The position numbers and the translations under genes were made by a program. A DNA stretch of 64,000 nt, from NCBI RefSeq assembly GCF_016836705.1, contig NZ_JAFCGY010000001.1, forward strand, positions 1,364,001-1,428,000. The letters are read 5' to 3'. Below, in pieces: positions 8,612 to 17,615 of this stretch. How positions within the stretch are numbered: the first letter of the stretch is position 1; each line of letters opens with the position of its first letter. This stretch comes from Mesorhizobium caraganae (lineage in GTDB: Bacteria; Pseudomonadota; Alphaproteobacteria; Rhizobiales; Rhizobiaceae). Under the pieces are notes generated by a model, which ran no database searches, had not been told where the DNA came from, and was given only the letters and a program-made list of their open reading frames with translations.

Positions 8612-10213
8612 ATGCGGCGCCTCCTAGATTTTCCGCGCCGCTTGCGGCGGGCTAACGGCCTGCCGCTCCTCAAAAACCCGCGATACCAGCCGTTTCGCGG
8701 GCTTTCGATTGCCATCCTTGCGATTGTTTCGGCCCCGGCGCTGGCTGGTGCAGTGGACCCGGCCGGCCTCGCCACCAGCCGCACCGACCTGACGCCGAAG
8801 GATCAGGCCCGCGTCATTGCCGTCACCAGGCCGACCGCCGATTTCTCCAAACCGGAAGCCTTCGAAACGATGCAAGGCGGCGCCGGCACCTCGCGCAAGC
8901 AGGTCGACCGCGACGCCTTCTCGCAACCCTCTGAAAACATCACCTTCGAGGAAGAGGGCAATTTCAAGCTCGGCAATGCGCTTTTTCGCAAGAACTGGGT
9001 GTCGTCGCCGTCCTCGACCCAGGCCTCGGATGGTCTCGGGCCGCTGTTCAACGAGCGTGCCTGCCAGAATTGCCATTTGAAGGACGGCCGCGGCCGTCCG
9101 CCGTCAGCCGACAGCCGCACCACCTCGATGTTCCTGCGGCTGGCGCGCGATGCCAGCACAGCGGAGGAAAAGGCCGAGATCGCCGGGCACAATGTGTTGA
9201 ACTTCCCCGACCCTGTCTACGGCACGCAATTGCAGGAACTGGCGGTTCCTGGCCTCAAGGGCGAAGGCCGCATGCGTGTCGACTATGGCGATGAAAAGGT
9301 TGCGCTTGGCGACGGCACCGTCGTTTCGCTGCGCAAACCGAGTTATGCCATCGATGGTCTTGGCTACGGCCCGCTCGACCCGCACACCACAGTGTCGCCG
9401 CGGCTGACGCCGCCGATGATCGGCCTTGGCCTGATCGAACAGATCGCACCGGCCGATATTCTTGCCCACGCCGATCCGGACGACCGCGATGGCGACGGCA
9501 TTTCCGGCAAACCCAACATCGTACGCGACGTCAGCAGCGACGAACTGACACTCGGCCGCTTCGGCTGGAAGGCGCAAACCGCCTCGATCCGCCAGCAGGC
9601 GGCGGATGCCTTTGACGGCGATATCGGCATTTCGACGCCGGAAGAGCCCAACCATTGGGGCGATTGCACCACGGCCGAAAAGGCCTGCCTCGCCATGCCG
9701 GACGGCGTCCAGAAGCGGCTCGGTACTGTCGAGGCGCCGTCGCCGGTGATGGACCTTGTCACTTTCTATTCGCAGAACCTTGCCGTGCCGGCGCGGCGCG
9801 ATGTCGGCGATCCCGCCGTGCTCGCCGGCAAGAAACTGTTCTACGACATGGGCTGCATCTCCTGCCACACACCGAAATTCGTCACCATGCGCGGCACGCC
9901 CAACAAAGCTCAAGCGTTCCAGCTGGTCTGGCCTTATTCCGACTTCCTGCTACACGACATGGGTCCCGGTCTCGCCGATGGCCAGGTCGTTGGCGAGGCT
10001 ATGGGCAGCGAATGGCGCACACCGCCGCTCTGGGGCATCGGGCTCACCAAGACGGTCAACGGCAACAGCTTCTTCCTGCATGACGGGCGTGCGCGTACGC
10101 TTACCGAAGCTATCCTCTGGCACGGCGGCGAGGGGCAGAAGGCGCGCGACCGCTTTGCCGCTACCGATGCGGCCGACCGCGATGCTCTCATCAAATTCCT
10201 GGAGTCACTCTGA
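8612..10213 (+). CDS. Di-haem oxidoreductase-like protein (DUF1111, thiol oxidoreductase family)
   Basis: A 533-residue exported protein. A hydrophobic segment, about residues 30-46, ending in SAPALAGA acts as signal peptide after an unusually long basic leader. Two c-type haem sites are present: CQNCH at residues 151-155 and CISCH at 415-419. The family (DUF1111) is related to di-haem cytochrome c peroxidases and is often found with imelysins. It would act in the periplasm, perhaps moving electrons to or from iron handled by the imelysins, but no reaction is established. Its stop TGA overlaps the ATG of the second imelysin gene. Confidence 0.88.
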   Translation: MRRLLDFPRRLRRANGLPLLKNPRYQPFRGLSIAILAIVSAPALAGAVDPAGLATSRTDLTPKDQARVIAVTRPTADFSKPEAFETMQGGAGTSRKQVDRDAFSQPSENITFEEEGNFKLGNALFRKNWVSSPSSTQASDGLGPLFNERACQNCHLKDGRGRPPSADSRTTSMFLRLARDASTAEEKAEIAGHNVLNFPDPVYGTQLQELAVPGLKGEGRMRVDYGDEKVALGDGTVVSLRKPSYAIDGLGYGPLDPHTTVSPRLTPPMIGLGLIEQIAPADILAHADPDDRDGDGISGKPNIVRDVSSDELTLGRFGWKAQTASIRQQAADAFDGDIGISTPEEPNHWGDCTTAEKACLAMPDGVQKRLGTVEAPSPVMDLVTFYSQNLAVPARRDVGDPAVLAGKKLFYDMGCISCHTPKFVTMRGTPNKAQAFQLVWPYSDFLLHDMGPGLADGQVVGEAMGSEWRTPPLWGIGLTKTVNGNSFFLHDGRARTLTEAILWHGGEGQKARDRFAATDAADRDALIKFLESL

Positions 10214-11286
10214 TGTTGAAGCGCTTTTTGCCTGCCCTCGCGCTGGCGCTGGCCATGTCCTCCCCGGCATCGGCCTCGGTGAAAGCCTCCGACGTCATCC
10301 AGCGCGCGATCGACGGCTTTGTCCGTCCCGCCTATGCCGGCCTGCATGACCATACCGGTAGCCTGGCCAAGGCCATGGACGCGCTTTGTCAGGCGCCATC
10401 ACAGGGCAATCTCGACGCCGCGCATGCCGAATTCTCGGCCACGGTCGCAGCCTGGTCGTCAGCCGAAATCATCGGCTTCGGGCCGATCAAGGAGAACAAC
10501 CGGCTGGAGCGCATGCTCTACTGGCCGGACCGCAAGAGCATCGGCCTGAAGCAGGTGCAGGCCGCTCTGGCCGCCAGGGACCCGACCGCCAGCGACCCAA
10601 CGCAGCTGGCAGGCAAGAGCGTCGCCATGCAGGGGTTAGGGGCGCTGGAGTTCGTGCTCTATGGCGATGGCTCCGAGGCGCTCGCCGGCAAGGACGATCC
10701 GTACCGCTGCGCCTACGGCGCGGCGATTGCCAAGAATATCGAGACGATGGCCGCCGACGTCGACGCAGCCTGGAAAAAGCCGGACGGCTTTGCGGCCCTG
10801 TGGGCCAATCCGGGACCCGACAACGCGCTCTATCGCGACGGCACCGAAGCGGTGACCGAACTGGTCGGCGTCTTCATCAACGAACTGGAAATGGTCCGCG
10901 ACGTGCGCCTCAAAGGCTTCCTCGGCGCCAAGCCGGATGCAGACAAGCCTAGGCAGGCGATCTTCTGGCGCTCGCAGAACACCGGCCTGTCATTAGCCGG
11001 CAATCTCTCCGGCATCGACACGCTGTTTGAGGCCTCGAAACTCGGCGACGCGCTGCCGGGGGATGCACGCTGGATGGCGGAATCGATCCATATCCAGCTG
11101 GTCAACGGCATCGCCACCGCCAGGTCAGTTCAAGGCCCGATCGACAAGGCGCTGGCCGATCCGGTTGAGCGCGAGAAGCTCGAGCATTTCGCGCTGATCA
11201 CCTCCAGCCTGTCAGGCTTGATCGGCACCAGGTTGACGGCCGAATTTGGCCTGACCGCCGGCTTCTCCTCGCTCGACGGAGACTGA
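10213..11286 (+). CDS. Second imelysin family protein
   Basis: A 357-residue periplasmic protein with a signal peptide (about residues 1-19, ending SSPASA). It belongs to the imelysin/peptidase M75 family, but the position of the GxHxxE signature reads G141-L-G-A-L-E146, so the histidine is missing. That suggests altered metal binding compared with the first imelysin. It overlaps the di-haem gene at TGATG and is followed after two bases by the DUF1513 gene. The set imelysin, DUF1111, imelysin, DUF1513 recurs in other proteobacteria and probably works as one envelope iron system. Confidence 0.85.
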   Translation: MLKRFLPALALALAMSSPASASVKASDVIQRAIDGFVRPAYAGLHDHTGSLAKAMDALCQAPSQGNLDAAHAEFSATVAAWSSAEIIGFGPIKENNRLERMLYWPDRKSIGLKQVQAALAARDPTASDPTQLAGKSVAMQGLGALEFVLYGDGSEALAGKDDPYRCAYGAAIAKNIETMAADVDAAWKKPDGFAALWANPGPDNALYRDGTEAVTELVGVFINELEMVRDVRLKGFLGAKPDADKPRQAIFWRSQNTGLSLAGNLSGIDTLFEASKLGDALPGDARWMAESIHIQLVNGIATARSVQGPIDKALADPVEREKLEHFALITSSLSGLIGTRLTAEFGLTAGFSSLDGD

Positions 11287-11288
11287 TC

Positions 11289-12395
11289 ATGAGGACGCCA
11301 TTGATCGATCGCCGCGATTTTCTGAAGGCCGCCGGCGCTGGCTTCATAGCGGCTATGGCGCCTCGGGCCTGGGCGGAAACGCTCAGCACGGATACGGTCT
11401 TTGCCACCGCCTTCGTCAAGCGCGACGGCAGTTTTGGCGCGGCTGTGCTGTCGGAAGCCGGCAAACTACTGCATGCGATCGACCTGCCCGACCGCGGCCA
11501 CGACGTCACCTTCGATCCGGTATCGAAGCGCTCGGTGGTCTTCGCCAGGCAACCCGGCACCTTCGCCGTGGTCTTCGACCATACCGGCCGAGAAGCACCG
11601 CAGACCATTGCCAGCATCACCGGCCGCCATTTCTTCGGCCATGGCGTGTTCTCTGCCGATGGGGCGCTGCTCTACGCCACCGAAAATAATTTCGACAATG
11701 CCGCCGGCGTCGTCGGAATCTACGACGCACGCGCCAAATTCAGCCGCATCGGCGAGTTCCCGACCTATGGCATGGGGCCGCACGAGCTTCTGCTGCTTGG
11801 CGACGGCAGGACGGTCGCCATCGCCAATGGCGGCATCGAGACCCATCCGGACTATGGCCGCGCCGAACTCAACATCGCGACGATGAAGCCGTCTTATGTG
11901 CTGGTCGACTGCATCACCGGCGACCTCATCGAAAAACACGAACTGCCGGCTTCCCTGCACCAACTGTCGATCCGCCACATGGATGCCGATGCGTCCGGCA
12001 CCATCTGGTTCGGCTGCCAGTATCGTGGTCCAGGCACCGACCGTCCGTTGCTGGTCGGCCGCGCTGCCCGTGGCAAGAACTTGCAGCTGATCGACATGCC
12101 GCAGGACGTGCTGTCCGGCTTCAAGAACTATATCGGCTCGGTCGCGGCCAATCCGGTTGCCGGAACGGTCGCGGTGTCGTCGCCGGAAGGCAATTCGCTG
12201 GCCGTGATCGATGTCGCCAGCGGCAAGATCGTCGCCACCAAGGTGCTGGTCGAGGTCTGCGGCCTGGCACCCGACGGGCCGGGCTTCATGGCGACGACAG
12301 GTGCTGGCGAAATCATCGAAGGCAGCGGCACGACGCGCTCCGAGCCCGATTATGTCTGGGACAACCACATGCTGCGCATCGCGCCGGCGGCGTAA
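11289..12395 (+). CDS. DUF1513 domain-containing protein, Tat-exported
   Basis: A 368-residue protein with a twin-arginine signal, DRRDFLKAAGAGF, at residues 7-19 and a cleavage region near APRAWA. The rest looks like a beta-propeller, with repeated blades containing HDVTFDP, GHGVFSADG, YGMGPHE and SIRHMDADASG. Tat export suggests folding with a cofactor in the cytoplasm. The biochemical role is unknown. It is the last gene of the iron operon, two bases after the second imelysin. The 107-base gap to tsaB shows no clear terminator. Confidence 0.85.
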   Translation: MRTPLIDRRDFLKAAGAGFIAAMAPRAWAETLSTDTVFATAFVKRDGSFGAAVLSEAGKLLHAIDLPDRGHDVTFDPVSKRSVVFARQPGTFAVVFDHTGREAPQTIASITGRHFFGHGVFSADGALLYATENNFDNAAGVVGIYDARAKFSRIGEFPTYGMGPHELLLLGDGRTVAIANGGIETHPDYGRAELNIATMKPSYVLVDCITGDLIEKHELPASLHQLSIRHMDADASGTIWFGCQYRGPGTDRPLLVGRAARGKNLQLIDMPQDVLSGFKNYIGSVAANPVAGTVAVSSPEGNSLAVIDVASGKIVATKVLVEVCGLAPDGPGFMATTGAGEIIEGSGTTRSEPDYVWDNHMLRIAPAA

Positions 12396-12502
12396 GCCGT
12401 CCGGCCTACGCCGAAGCGAAGCCGCTTAACAATTTACACGCTGGCTCTTGCGGCGGCGCGCCATGGCGGGCAGAGGGAGACTGTTTTTCGAACCGGTCGC
12501 CC

Positions 12503-13180
12503 ATGAAACTGCTTGCCATCGACTGTGCCGCCAATCTCTGCGCCGCCTGCGTCTATGACGCGGCGGCCGGCAAGGAGCTCGGCCGCTCGGTACGCGATCT
12601 CGGCAAGGGCCATGCCGAACACCTGATGGCCGTCATCGACGAAGCGCTGAAGGCCGGCGGTACAGACTACGCCGGCCTTGGCGCCGTTGCGGTCTCCATC
12701 GGTCCGGGCTCCTTTACCGGCCTGCGTGTCGGCGTGTCGGCGGCGCGCGGCCTGGCGCTGGCGCTGAAAATCCCGGCGATCGGCGTGACGACGCTGGAAG
12801 CGTTGGCGGCAGAAGCAAGCGCGGCGTTCCCCGGCCGCCCGGTCCTGGCCGCGCTCGACGCCGGCCGCGAGGAGATCCACGCCGCGTTTTACGATGCGGA
12901 TGCGATTTTGCGCTATGGTCCGGCGGTGACCACACTTGCGCAAGCCGCGGGAATGGCGGCTGATAATCTTCCGGTGCTTGCCGGCACGGCCGCTTTGCAG
13001 ATCGCTGCGGTGGTCGGGCGGACCTTCGACATCGGCCCGATATCAGCCACCGCCGACATTGCGATCTATGCCCGGCTGGCAGCGGCAAAAGGCGAGGGCG
13101 ACAAGCCGAAACCGCTTTATCTGCGCGGCGCCGACGCCAAACCGCAGGCGGGTTTCATTCTATCGCGGCAGGAAAAGTAA
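12503..13180 (+). CDS. tsaB: tRNA threonylcarbamoyladenosine biosynthesis protein TsaB
   Basis: A 225-residue ASKHA-fold protein. The N-terminus MKLLAIDCAANLCAACVYD and the motif IGPGSFTGLRVGVSAARGLA (residues 68-87) identify TsaB (YeaZ). It is the non-catalytic partner of TsaD and TsaE in making the t6A base at position 37 of ANN-decoding tRNAs. Its stop TAA overlaps the ATG of rimI, a coupling common in bacteria. The neighbouring genes rimI and miaB also modify the translation machinery. Confidence 0.92.
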   Translation: MKLLAIDCAANLCAACVYDAAAGKELGRSVRDLGKGHAEHLMAVIDEALKAGGTDYAGLGAVAVSIGPGSFTGLRVGVSAARGLALALKIPAIGVTTLEALAAEASAAFPGRPVLAALDAGREEIHAAFYDADAILRYGPAVTTLAQAAGMAADNLPVLAGTAALQIAAVVGRTFDIGPISATADIAIYARLAAAKGEGDKPKPLYLRGADAKPQAGFILSRQEK

Positions 13181-13674
13181 TGCGCATTCCCTTCCTCCAG
13201 CCGCGCCGCAGGGACTATGCGCTCGAACCGCTGACCATCGCCGACAGCCCAGCGGTCTCGGTGCTGCATCGCGAGGATTTCGTCCGGCCGTGGACCGATG
13301 GCGAGTTCGCCGCGCTGCTCGAGCAGGACACCGTGTTCGGCTATGCCGCGCGTGAGATCGGCCAGGGCGCCAAGCCGCCGGTCGGCTTCGTGCTGGCCAG
13401 GCTTGCTGCCGGCGAAGGCGAGATCCTGACCGTGGCGGTGGCGCGCTCGCATCGCCGCCAGGGCCTCGGCTGGCAGTTGATGGACGCGGTGCTGCGCGAA
13501 CTGCACGCGCAGCGCGCCGAGGCGCTCTTCCTCGAAGTCGACGAGACCAATGTCGCTGCGATCGCCCTCTACCGGCGGCTTGGGTTCCGCCAGGTCGGCC
13601 ACCGCGCCAACTATTACCGCTCGACCGAGCATGGCCCGACCGGCGCGCTTGTCATGCGCCGCGATCTCCGCTAG
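13180..13674 (+). CDS. rimI: Ribosomal protein alanine N-acetyltransferase RimI
   Basis: A 164-residue GNAT acetyltransferase. The acetyl-CoA loop RRQGLG lies in ILTVAVARSHRRQGLGWQLM, and the C-terminal IALYRRLGFRQVGHRANYY is typical of RimI. In E. coli RimI acetylates the N-terminus of ribosomal protein S18; the substrate here is inferred from homology and from the tsaB-rimI pairing. The start overlaps the tsaB stop by one base. Confidence 0.85.
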   Translation: MRIPFLQPRRRDYALEPLTIADSPAVSVLHREDFVRPWTDGEFAALLEQDTVFGYAAREIGQGAKPPVGFVLARLAAGEGEILTVAVARSHRRQGLGWQLMDAVLRELHAQRAEALFLEVDETNVAAIALYRRLGFRQVGHRANYYRSTEHGPTGALVMRRDLR

Positions 13675-13701
13675 CGCAGAACGCGGGATAAGGTCAGGCG
13701 C

Positions 13702-14502
13702 ATGATCGGAAAAATCAGGATTTTCCTGGCGCTGAGCCTCGTTGTTGTCGGCTCGCTGGTCCTTGTGCCGCTGCAACTGCTGTCGATGAAGACCGGCATC
13801 TGGCGCGAAACTGTCATTCTGAAGGTATGGCACAGGCTCATCGTCCGCACGCTCGGTCTCCGCATCCATGTCAAAGGCAATTTGTCCAGCCAGCGCCCGC
13901 TGCTGGTCGCCTCGAACCACATCTCCTGGACCGACATCATGGTGCTCGGCTCTTTTGCCGATGTGACGTTCATCGCCAGGGCGGACATGGAGGGGTGGCC
14001 GCTGATAGGCTGGCTGTCGAAGCTGCAACGCACAGTCTTCATCGAGCGTGAGCGCAAGCGCACGGCGGGCGACCAGGCCAGCGAGATCGCTAGCCGCATG
14101 GCCAAGGGCGACGCCATGGTTCTGTTTGCCGAGGGCTCGACTGGCGATGGCAACACTATCCTGCCGTTCAAGAGCACACTGTTTGGCGCCGCCTCGATGG
14201 CGATTTCGGAAGGTGCCGCCGAACAGGTCTTCATCCAGCCGCTGGCGATCGCCTATACGCGGGTGCACGGCGTGCCGCTCGGCCGCCGTCACAGGTCGAT
14301 CGCCGCCTGGATCGGCGACCAGGACCTGATGCCGCATCTCAAGGTGCTGATGGCTGAGGGCGCGCTCGACGTCGAAGTGCATTTCGGCGAGCCAATCGTC
14401 TTTTCCAAGGGCTCGAACCGCAAGGAGACATCGAGGCTGATGGAAAGCCAGGTGCGCGCGATGATGCAGGCGGCACTCGCCGACCCCCTCCCGAGCCGCT
14501 AG
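13702..14502 (+). CDS. plsC: 1-acyl-sn-glycerol-3-phosphate acyltransferase
   Basis: A 266-residue membrane-associated acyltransferase. One N-terminal membrane helix (about residues 7-27) is followed by the catalytic HxxxxD motif in SNHISWTDIMVLG and the substrate motif FAEGSTGDGN. PlsC converts lysophosphatidic acid to phosphatidic acid in phospholipid synthesis. Some rhizobial members of this group acylate ornithine lipids (OlsA), which cannot be excluded from sequence. It follows rimI by 27 bases and precedes miaB by 75, probably in the same transcript. Confidence 0.85.
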   Translation: MIGKIRIFLALSLVVVGSLVLVPLQLLSMKTGIWRETVILKVWHRLIVRTLGLRIHVKGNLSSQRPLLVASNHISWTDIMVLGSFADVTFIARADMEGWPLIGWLSKLQRTVFIERERKRTAGDQASEIASRMAKGDAMVLFAEGSTGDGNTILPFKSTLFGAASMAISEGAAEQVFIQPLAIAYTRVHGVPLGRRHRSIAAWIGDQDLMPHLKVLMAEGALDVEVHFGEPIVFSKGSNRKETSRLMESQVRAMMQAALADPLPSR

Positions 14503-14577
14503 CACAGGCAGTGCGCCTATCGGCGCATCTCGAGAATCGTCTGTTTTTTGTCACGGAAAGGCGTTAGAAGCCGCCGG

Positions 14578-15987
14578 ATGGATTTGAACACGATAGAGCG
14601 GAACGACGCCGACATTGCCGCCGAAAGCAAGGTCATGGCGTCCGCCCCGGCCAAAAAGGTCTTCGTCAAGACCTATGGCTGCCAGATGAATGTCTATGAT
14701 TCCCAGCGCATGACCGATGCGCTGGCCGCCGACGGCTATACCGCGACCGACGCCATCGCCGAGGCCGACCTGGTGCTGCTCAACACCTGCCACATCAGGG
14801 AAAAGGCGGCGGAAAAGGTTTATTCCGAACTCGGCCGCATTCGCGACATGAAGGCCGAACGCACCGCAGCAGGGCGCGAAATGCTGATCGGCGTCGCCGG
14901 CTGCGTCGCGCAGGCCGAAGGCGCTGAGATCATCCGCCGCTCGCCCGCCGTCGACCTGGTCATCGGCCCGCAGACCTATCACCGGCTGCCCGACGTGCTG
15001 GCGCGGGTGCGCGGCGGCGAGAAGATCGTCGAGACCGAATACGCCATCGAGGACAAGTTCGAGCACCTGCCGCAGCCGAAGCGTGCCGAAGTCATCAAGC
15101 GCGGCGTCACCGCCTTCCTCACCGTTCAGGAAGGCTGCGACAAATTCTGCACCTTCTGCGTCGTGCCCTACACCAGGGGCTCGGAAGTGTCGCGGCCGGT
15201 GGCGCAGATCGTCGCCGAAGCCGAGCGCTTGGCCGAGGCTGGCGTGCGCGAGGTGACGCTGCTTGGCCAGAACGTCAACGCCTGGCACGGCAAGGGCGAA
15301 GACGGTGCGGAATGGGGCCTGGGCCGCCTGCTGTTCCGGCTGGCAGAGATCCCCGGCCTGGCGCGGCTGCGCTACACCACCAGCCATCCGCGCGACATGG
15401 ACGACGAACTGATGGCCGCCCACCGCGACCTGCCGGCGCTGATGCCCTATCTGCATCTGCCGGTGCAGTCGGGCTCCGACCGCATCCTCAAGGCGATGAA
15501 CCGCAGGCATACGGCAAGCGACTATCTGGCGCTGCTCGAGCGCATCCGCGCCGCCCGCGGCGATATCGCGCTGTCCGGCGACTTCATCGTCGGCTTTCCC
15601 GGCGAGACCGACGCCGATTTCGAGGCGACAATGGAACTGGTGCGCCAGGTCAACTACGCCTCGGCCTTTTCGTTCAAATATTCGCCGCGCCCCGGCACGC
15701 CGGGCGCCGATATGCCCGATCACGTGCCCGAAGCGGTCAAGGACGAGCGCTTGCAGCGACTGCAGGCGCTGCTGCTTAAACAGCAGCAGGATTTCGGCCT
15801 GAGCCTGGTCGGCAGCACCATCGATACGCTGATCGAGAAGCCCGGCCGTCAGGCTGGCCAGAAGGTCGGCCGTTCGCCTTGGCTGCAGCCGGTTATTGTT
15901 GATGAAAAGGCCGGCGAAATCGGTGACATTATCCGGGTGCGAATCACGAAGACGGGCTACAATAGCCTGTTCGCCGAATTGGCCTGA
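14578..15987 (+). CDS. miaB: tRNA-2-methylthio-N6-dimethylallyladenosine synthase MiaB
   Basis: A 469-residue radical-SAM methylthiotransferase. The N-terminal domain begins [20 protein letters not shown] and has the cysteines of the auxiliary cluster, also seen in [11 protein letters not shown] and [11 protein letters not shown]. The radical-SAM cluster motif is C187-x3-C191-x2-C194 (CDKFCTFC), and a TRAM domain closes the protein. It adds the methylthio group to i6A37 of tRNA. I take the ATG at 14578; a TTG at 14548 would add ten residues without homology. The stop TGA overlaps the phoH start ATG. Confidence 0.95.
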   Translation: MDLNTIERNDADIAAESKVMASAPAKKVFVKTYGCQMNVYDSQRMTDALAADGYTATDAIAEADLVLLNTCHIREKAAEKVYSELGRIRDMKAERTAAGREMLIGVAGCVAQAEGAEIIRRSPAVDLVIGPQTYHRLPDVLARVRGGEKIVETEYAIEDKFEHLPQPKRAEVIKRGVTAFLTVQEGCDKFCTFCVVPYTRGSEVSRPVAQIVAEAERLAEAGVREVTLLGQNVNAWHGKGEDGAEWGLGRLLFRLAEIPGLARLRYTTSHPRDMDDELMAAHRDLPALMPYLHLPVQSGSDRILKAMNRRHTASDYLALLERIRAARGDIALSGDFIVGFPGETDADFEATMELVRQVNYASAFSFKYSPRPGTPGADMPDHVPEAVKDERLQRLQALLLKQQQDFGLSLVGSTIDTLIEKPGRQAGQKVGRSPWLQPVIVDEKAGEIGDIIRVRITKTGYNSLFAELA

Positions 15988-17063
15988 TGGCCTCGGCAGA
16001 TGAGGAGAGACGGTTGAGCGCTGCTGAAGTGAAGACTCTGCCCCAGAACCAGACATCCGGGGCCTCTGACATGGCGCACATCGTTCTGACTTTCGACAAC
16101 AACAAGCTTGCCAGCGCCCTGTACGGCCAGTTTGACGAGAACCTGGCCCGGCTCGAGCAGAAGCTCGGCGTCGACATCCGCTCGCGTGGCAACCAGTTGA
16201 CCATCAAGGGTTCGGCCTCGGCGGCCGAGCAGGCGCGCCGCGCGCTCGACAATCTCTATGGCATTCTCCAGAAAGGCACCGATATCGGCCAGTCCGACGT
16301 GGACGGCGCCGTGCGCATGGCGGTTGCCGCCGACGACCAGCTGACGCTGCCGACGCTGGAGCGCAAGGGCAAGGTCTCGGCCGCCCAGATATCCACCCGC
16401 AAGAAGACCATCTATGCCCGTTCGCTCAACCAGGACGCCTATATGCGGGCGCTGGAGCGCTCGGAACTGGTGTTCGGCATCGGTCCGGCCGGCACCGGCA
16501 AGACCTACCTGGCGGTGGCGCATGCGGCGATGCTGCTCGAACGCGGCATGGTCGAGCGCATCATCCTGTCGCGACCGGCGGTCGAGGCCGGCGAGCGGCT
16601 GGGCTTCCTGCCCGGCGACATGAAGGAAAAGGTCGATCCATATCTGCGGCCGCTTTATGATGCGCTGTACGACATGATGCCGGCGGACAAGGTCGAACGC
16701 GCCATTGCCGCCGAGGTGATCGAAATCGCGCCGCTCGCCTTCATGCGCGGCCGCACGCTGGCGCATGCCGCCGTCATCCTCGACGAGGCGCAGAACACCA
16801 CGCCGATGCAGATGAAGATGTTTCTGACCCGCCTCGGCGAGAATTCGCGCATGATCGTCACCGGCGATCCGACGCAGATTGATCTGCCCCCAAGCACCAA
16901 ATCCGGCCTGGTTGAAGCCTTGCGTGTCCTTGACGGTGTGGCCGGCGCGGTAACCGTGCGCTTCAACGATGTCGACGTCGTGCGCCATCCGCTGGTGGCG
17001 GAAATTGTCAGGGCCTATGACCGCGACGCCAAGCTGTCGCGCGGCCTCGGCGCCGAGAGCTGA
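15987..17063 (+). CDS. ybeZ: PhoH-like (YbeZ) ATPase
   Basis: A 358-residue cytoplasmic P-loop protein. An N-terminal KH-like region (about residues 30-90) precedes the ATPase domain, whose Walker A is GPAGTGKT at residues 166-173 and Walker B is AVILDEAQNT. YbeZ works with the endoribonuclease YbeY in rRNA maturation and quality control. It starts within the miaB stop codon and is followed by ybeY and a corC-like gene, the conserved miaB-ybeZ-ybeY-ybeX-lnt order. An alternative start at MAHIVLTF would shorten the N-terminus by 28 residues. Confidence 0.92.
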   Translation: MASADEERRLSAAEVKTLPQNQTSGASDMAHIVLTFDNNKLASALYGQFDENLARLEQKLGVDIRSRGNQLTIKGSASAAEQARRALDNLYGILQKGTDIGQSDVDGAVRMAVAADDQLTLPTLERKGKVSAAQISTRKKTIYARSLNQDAYMRALERSELVFGIGPAGTGKTYLAVAHAAMLLERGMVERIILSRPAVEAGERLGFLPGDMKEKVDPYLRPLYDALYDMMPADKVERAIAAEVIEIAPLAFMRGRTLAHAAVILDEAQNTTPMQMKMFLTRLGENSRMIVTGDPTQIDLPPSTKSGLVEALRVLDGVAGAVTVRFNDVDVVRHPLVAEIVRAYDRDAKLSRGLGAES

Positions 17064-17080
17064 TGTGACGATGCGGGCTC

Positions 17081-17587
17081 ATGCCTGAAGACATAAAAAC
17101 CGGCGGCGGGGACAGTTCGATCCCCGTCGAGATCGATCTGGTGGTCGAGGCCGGCGATTGGCCCGGCGAGGAGGCGCTGGCGCTTCTGGTCGACCGCGCC
17201 GTGTCGGCTGCCTTTGCCGAAACCGCCGCTGCCGGCCACTCCGAACTCAGCATCGTCTTTTCCGACGATGCCCATATCCGCACCCTCAATGCCGGCTGGC
17301 GCGGCAAGGACAAAGCCACCAACGTCTTGTCTTTCCCGGCTTTTCCGCTCCCCAAGGGCGGCAAGTTGCCGCCGATGCTGGGTGATATCGTGCTCGCTGC
17401 CGAGACGGTCGCGCGCGAAGCGGCCCTGGAAGAGAAGCCCTTCGAGAACCATATCACCCATCTCGTTATCCACGGCCTGCTGCATTTGCTGGGCTACGAT
17501 CACGAGACTGATGCAGAGGCCGAGGAGATGGAAGCTATCGAGCGCGCGGCGCTTGCAAGGCTTGCCATTCCCGATCCCTACACGTAA
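17081..17587 (+). CDS. ybeY: Endoribonuclease YbeY
   Basis: A 168-residue UPF0054 metalloprotein. The zinc motif HxxxHxxxxxH is seen as H131, H135 and H141 in [11 protein letters not shown]. The stretch [18 protein letters not shown] is also diagnostic. YbeY takes part in processing of the 16S rRNA 3' end and in ribosome quality control, and in rhizobia affects small-RNA regulation. It lies 17 bases after phoH and 28 before the corC-like gene, in an operon. Confidence 0.95.
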   Translation: MPEDIKTGGGDSSIPVEIDLVVEAGDWPGEEALALLVDRAVSAAFAETAAAGHSELSIVFSDDAHIRTLNAGWRGKDKATNVLSFPAFPLPKGGKLPPMLGDIVLAAETVAREAALEEKPFENHITHLVIHGLLHLLGYDHETDAEAEEMEAIERAALARLAIPDPYT

Positions 17588-17615
17588 TGACAAAAGACCA
17601 ATTGACCGGACGACG

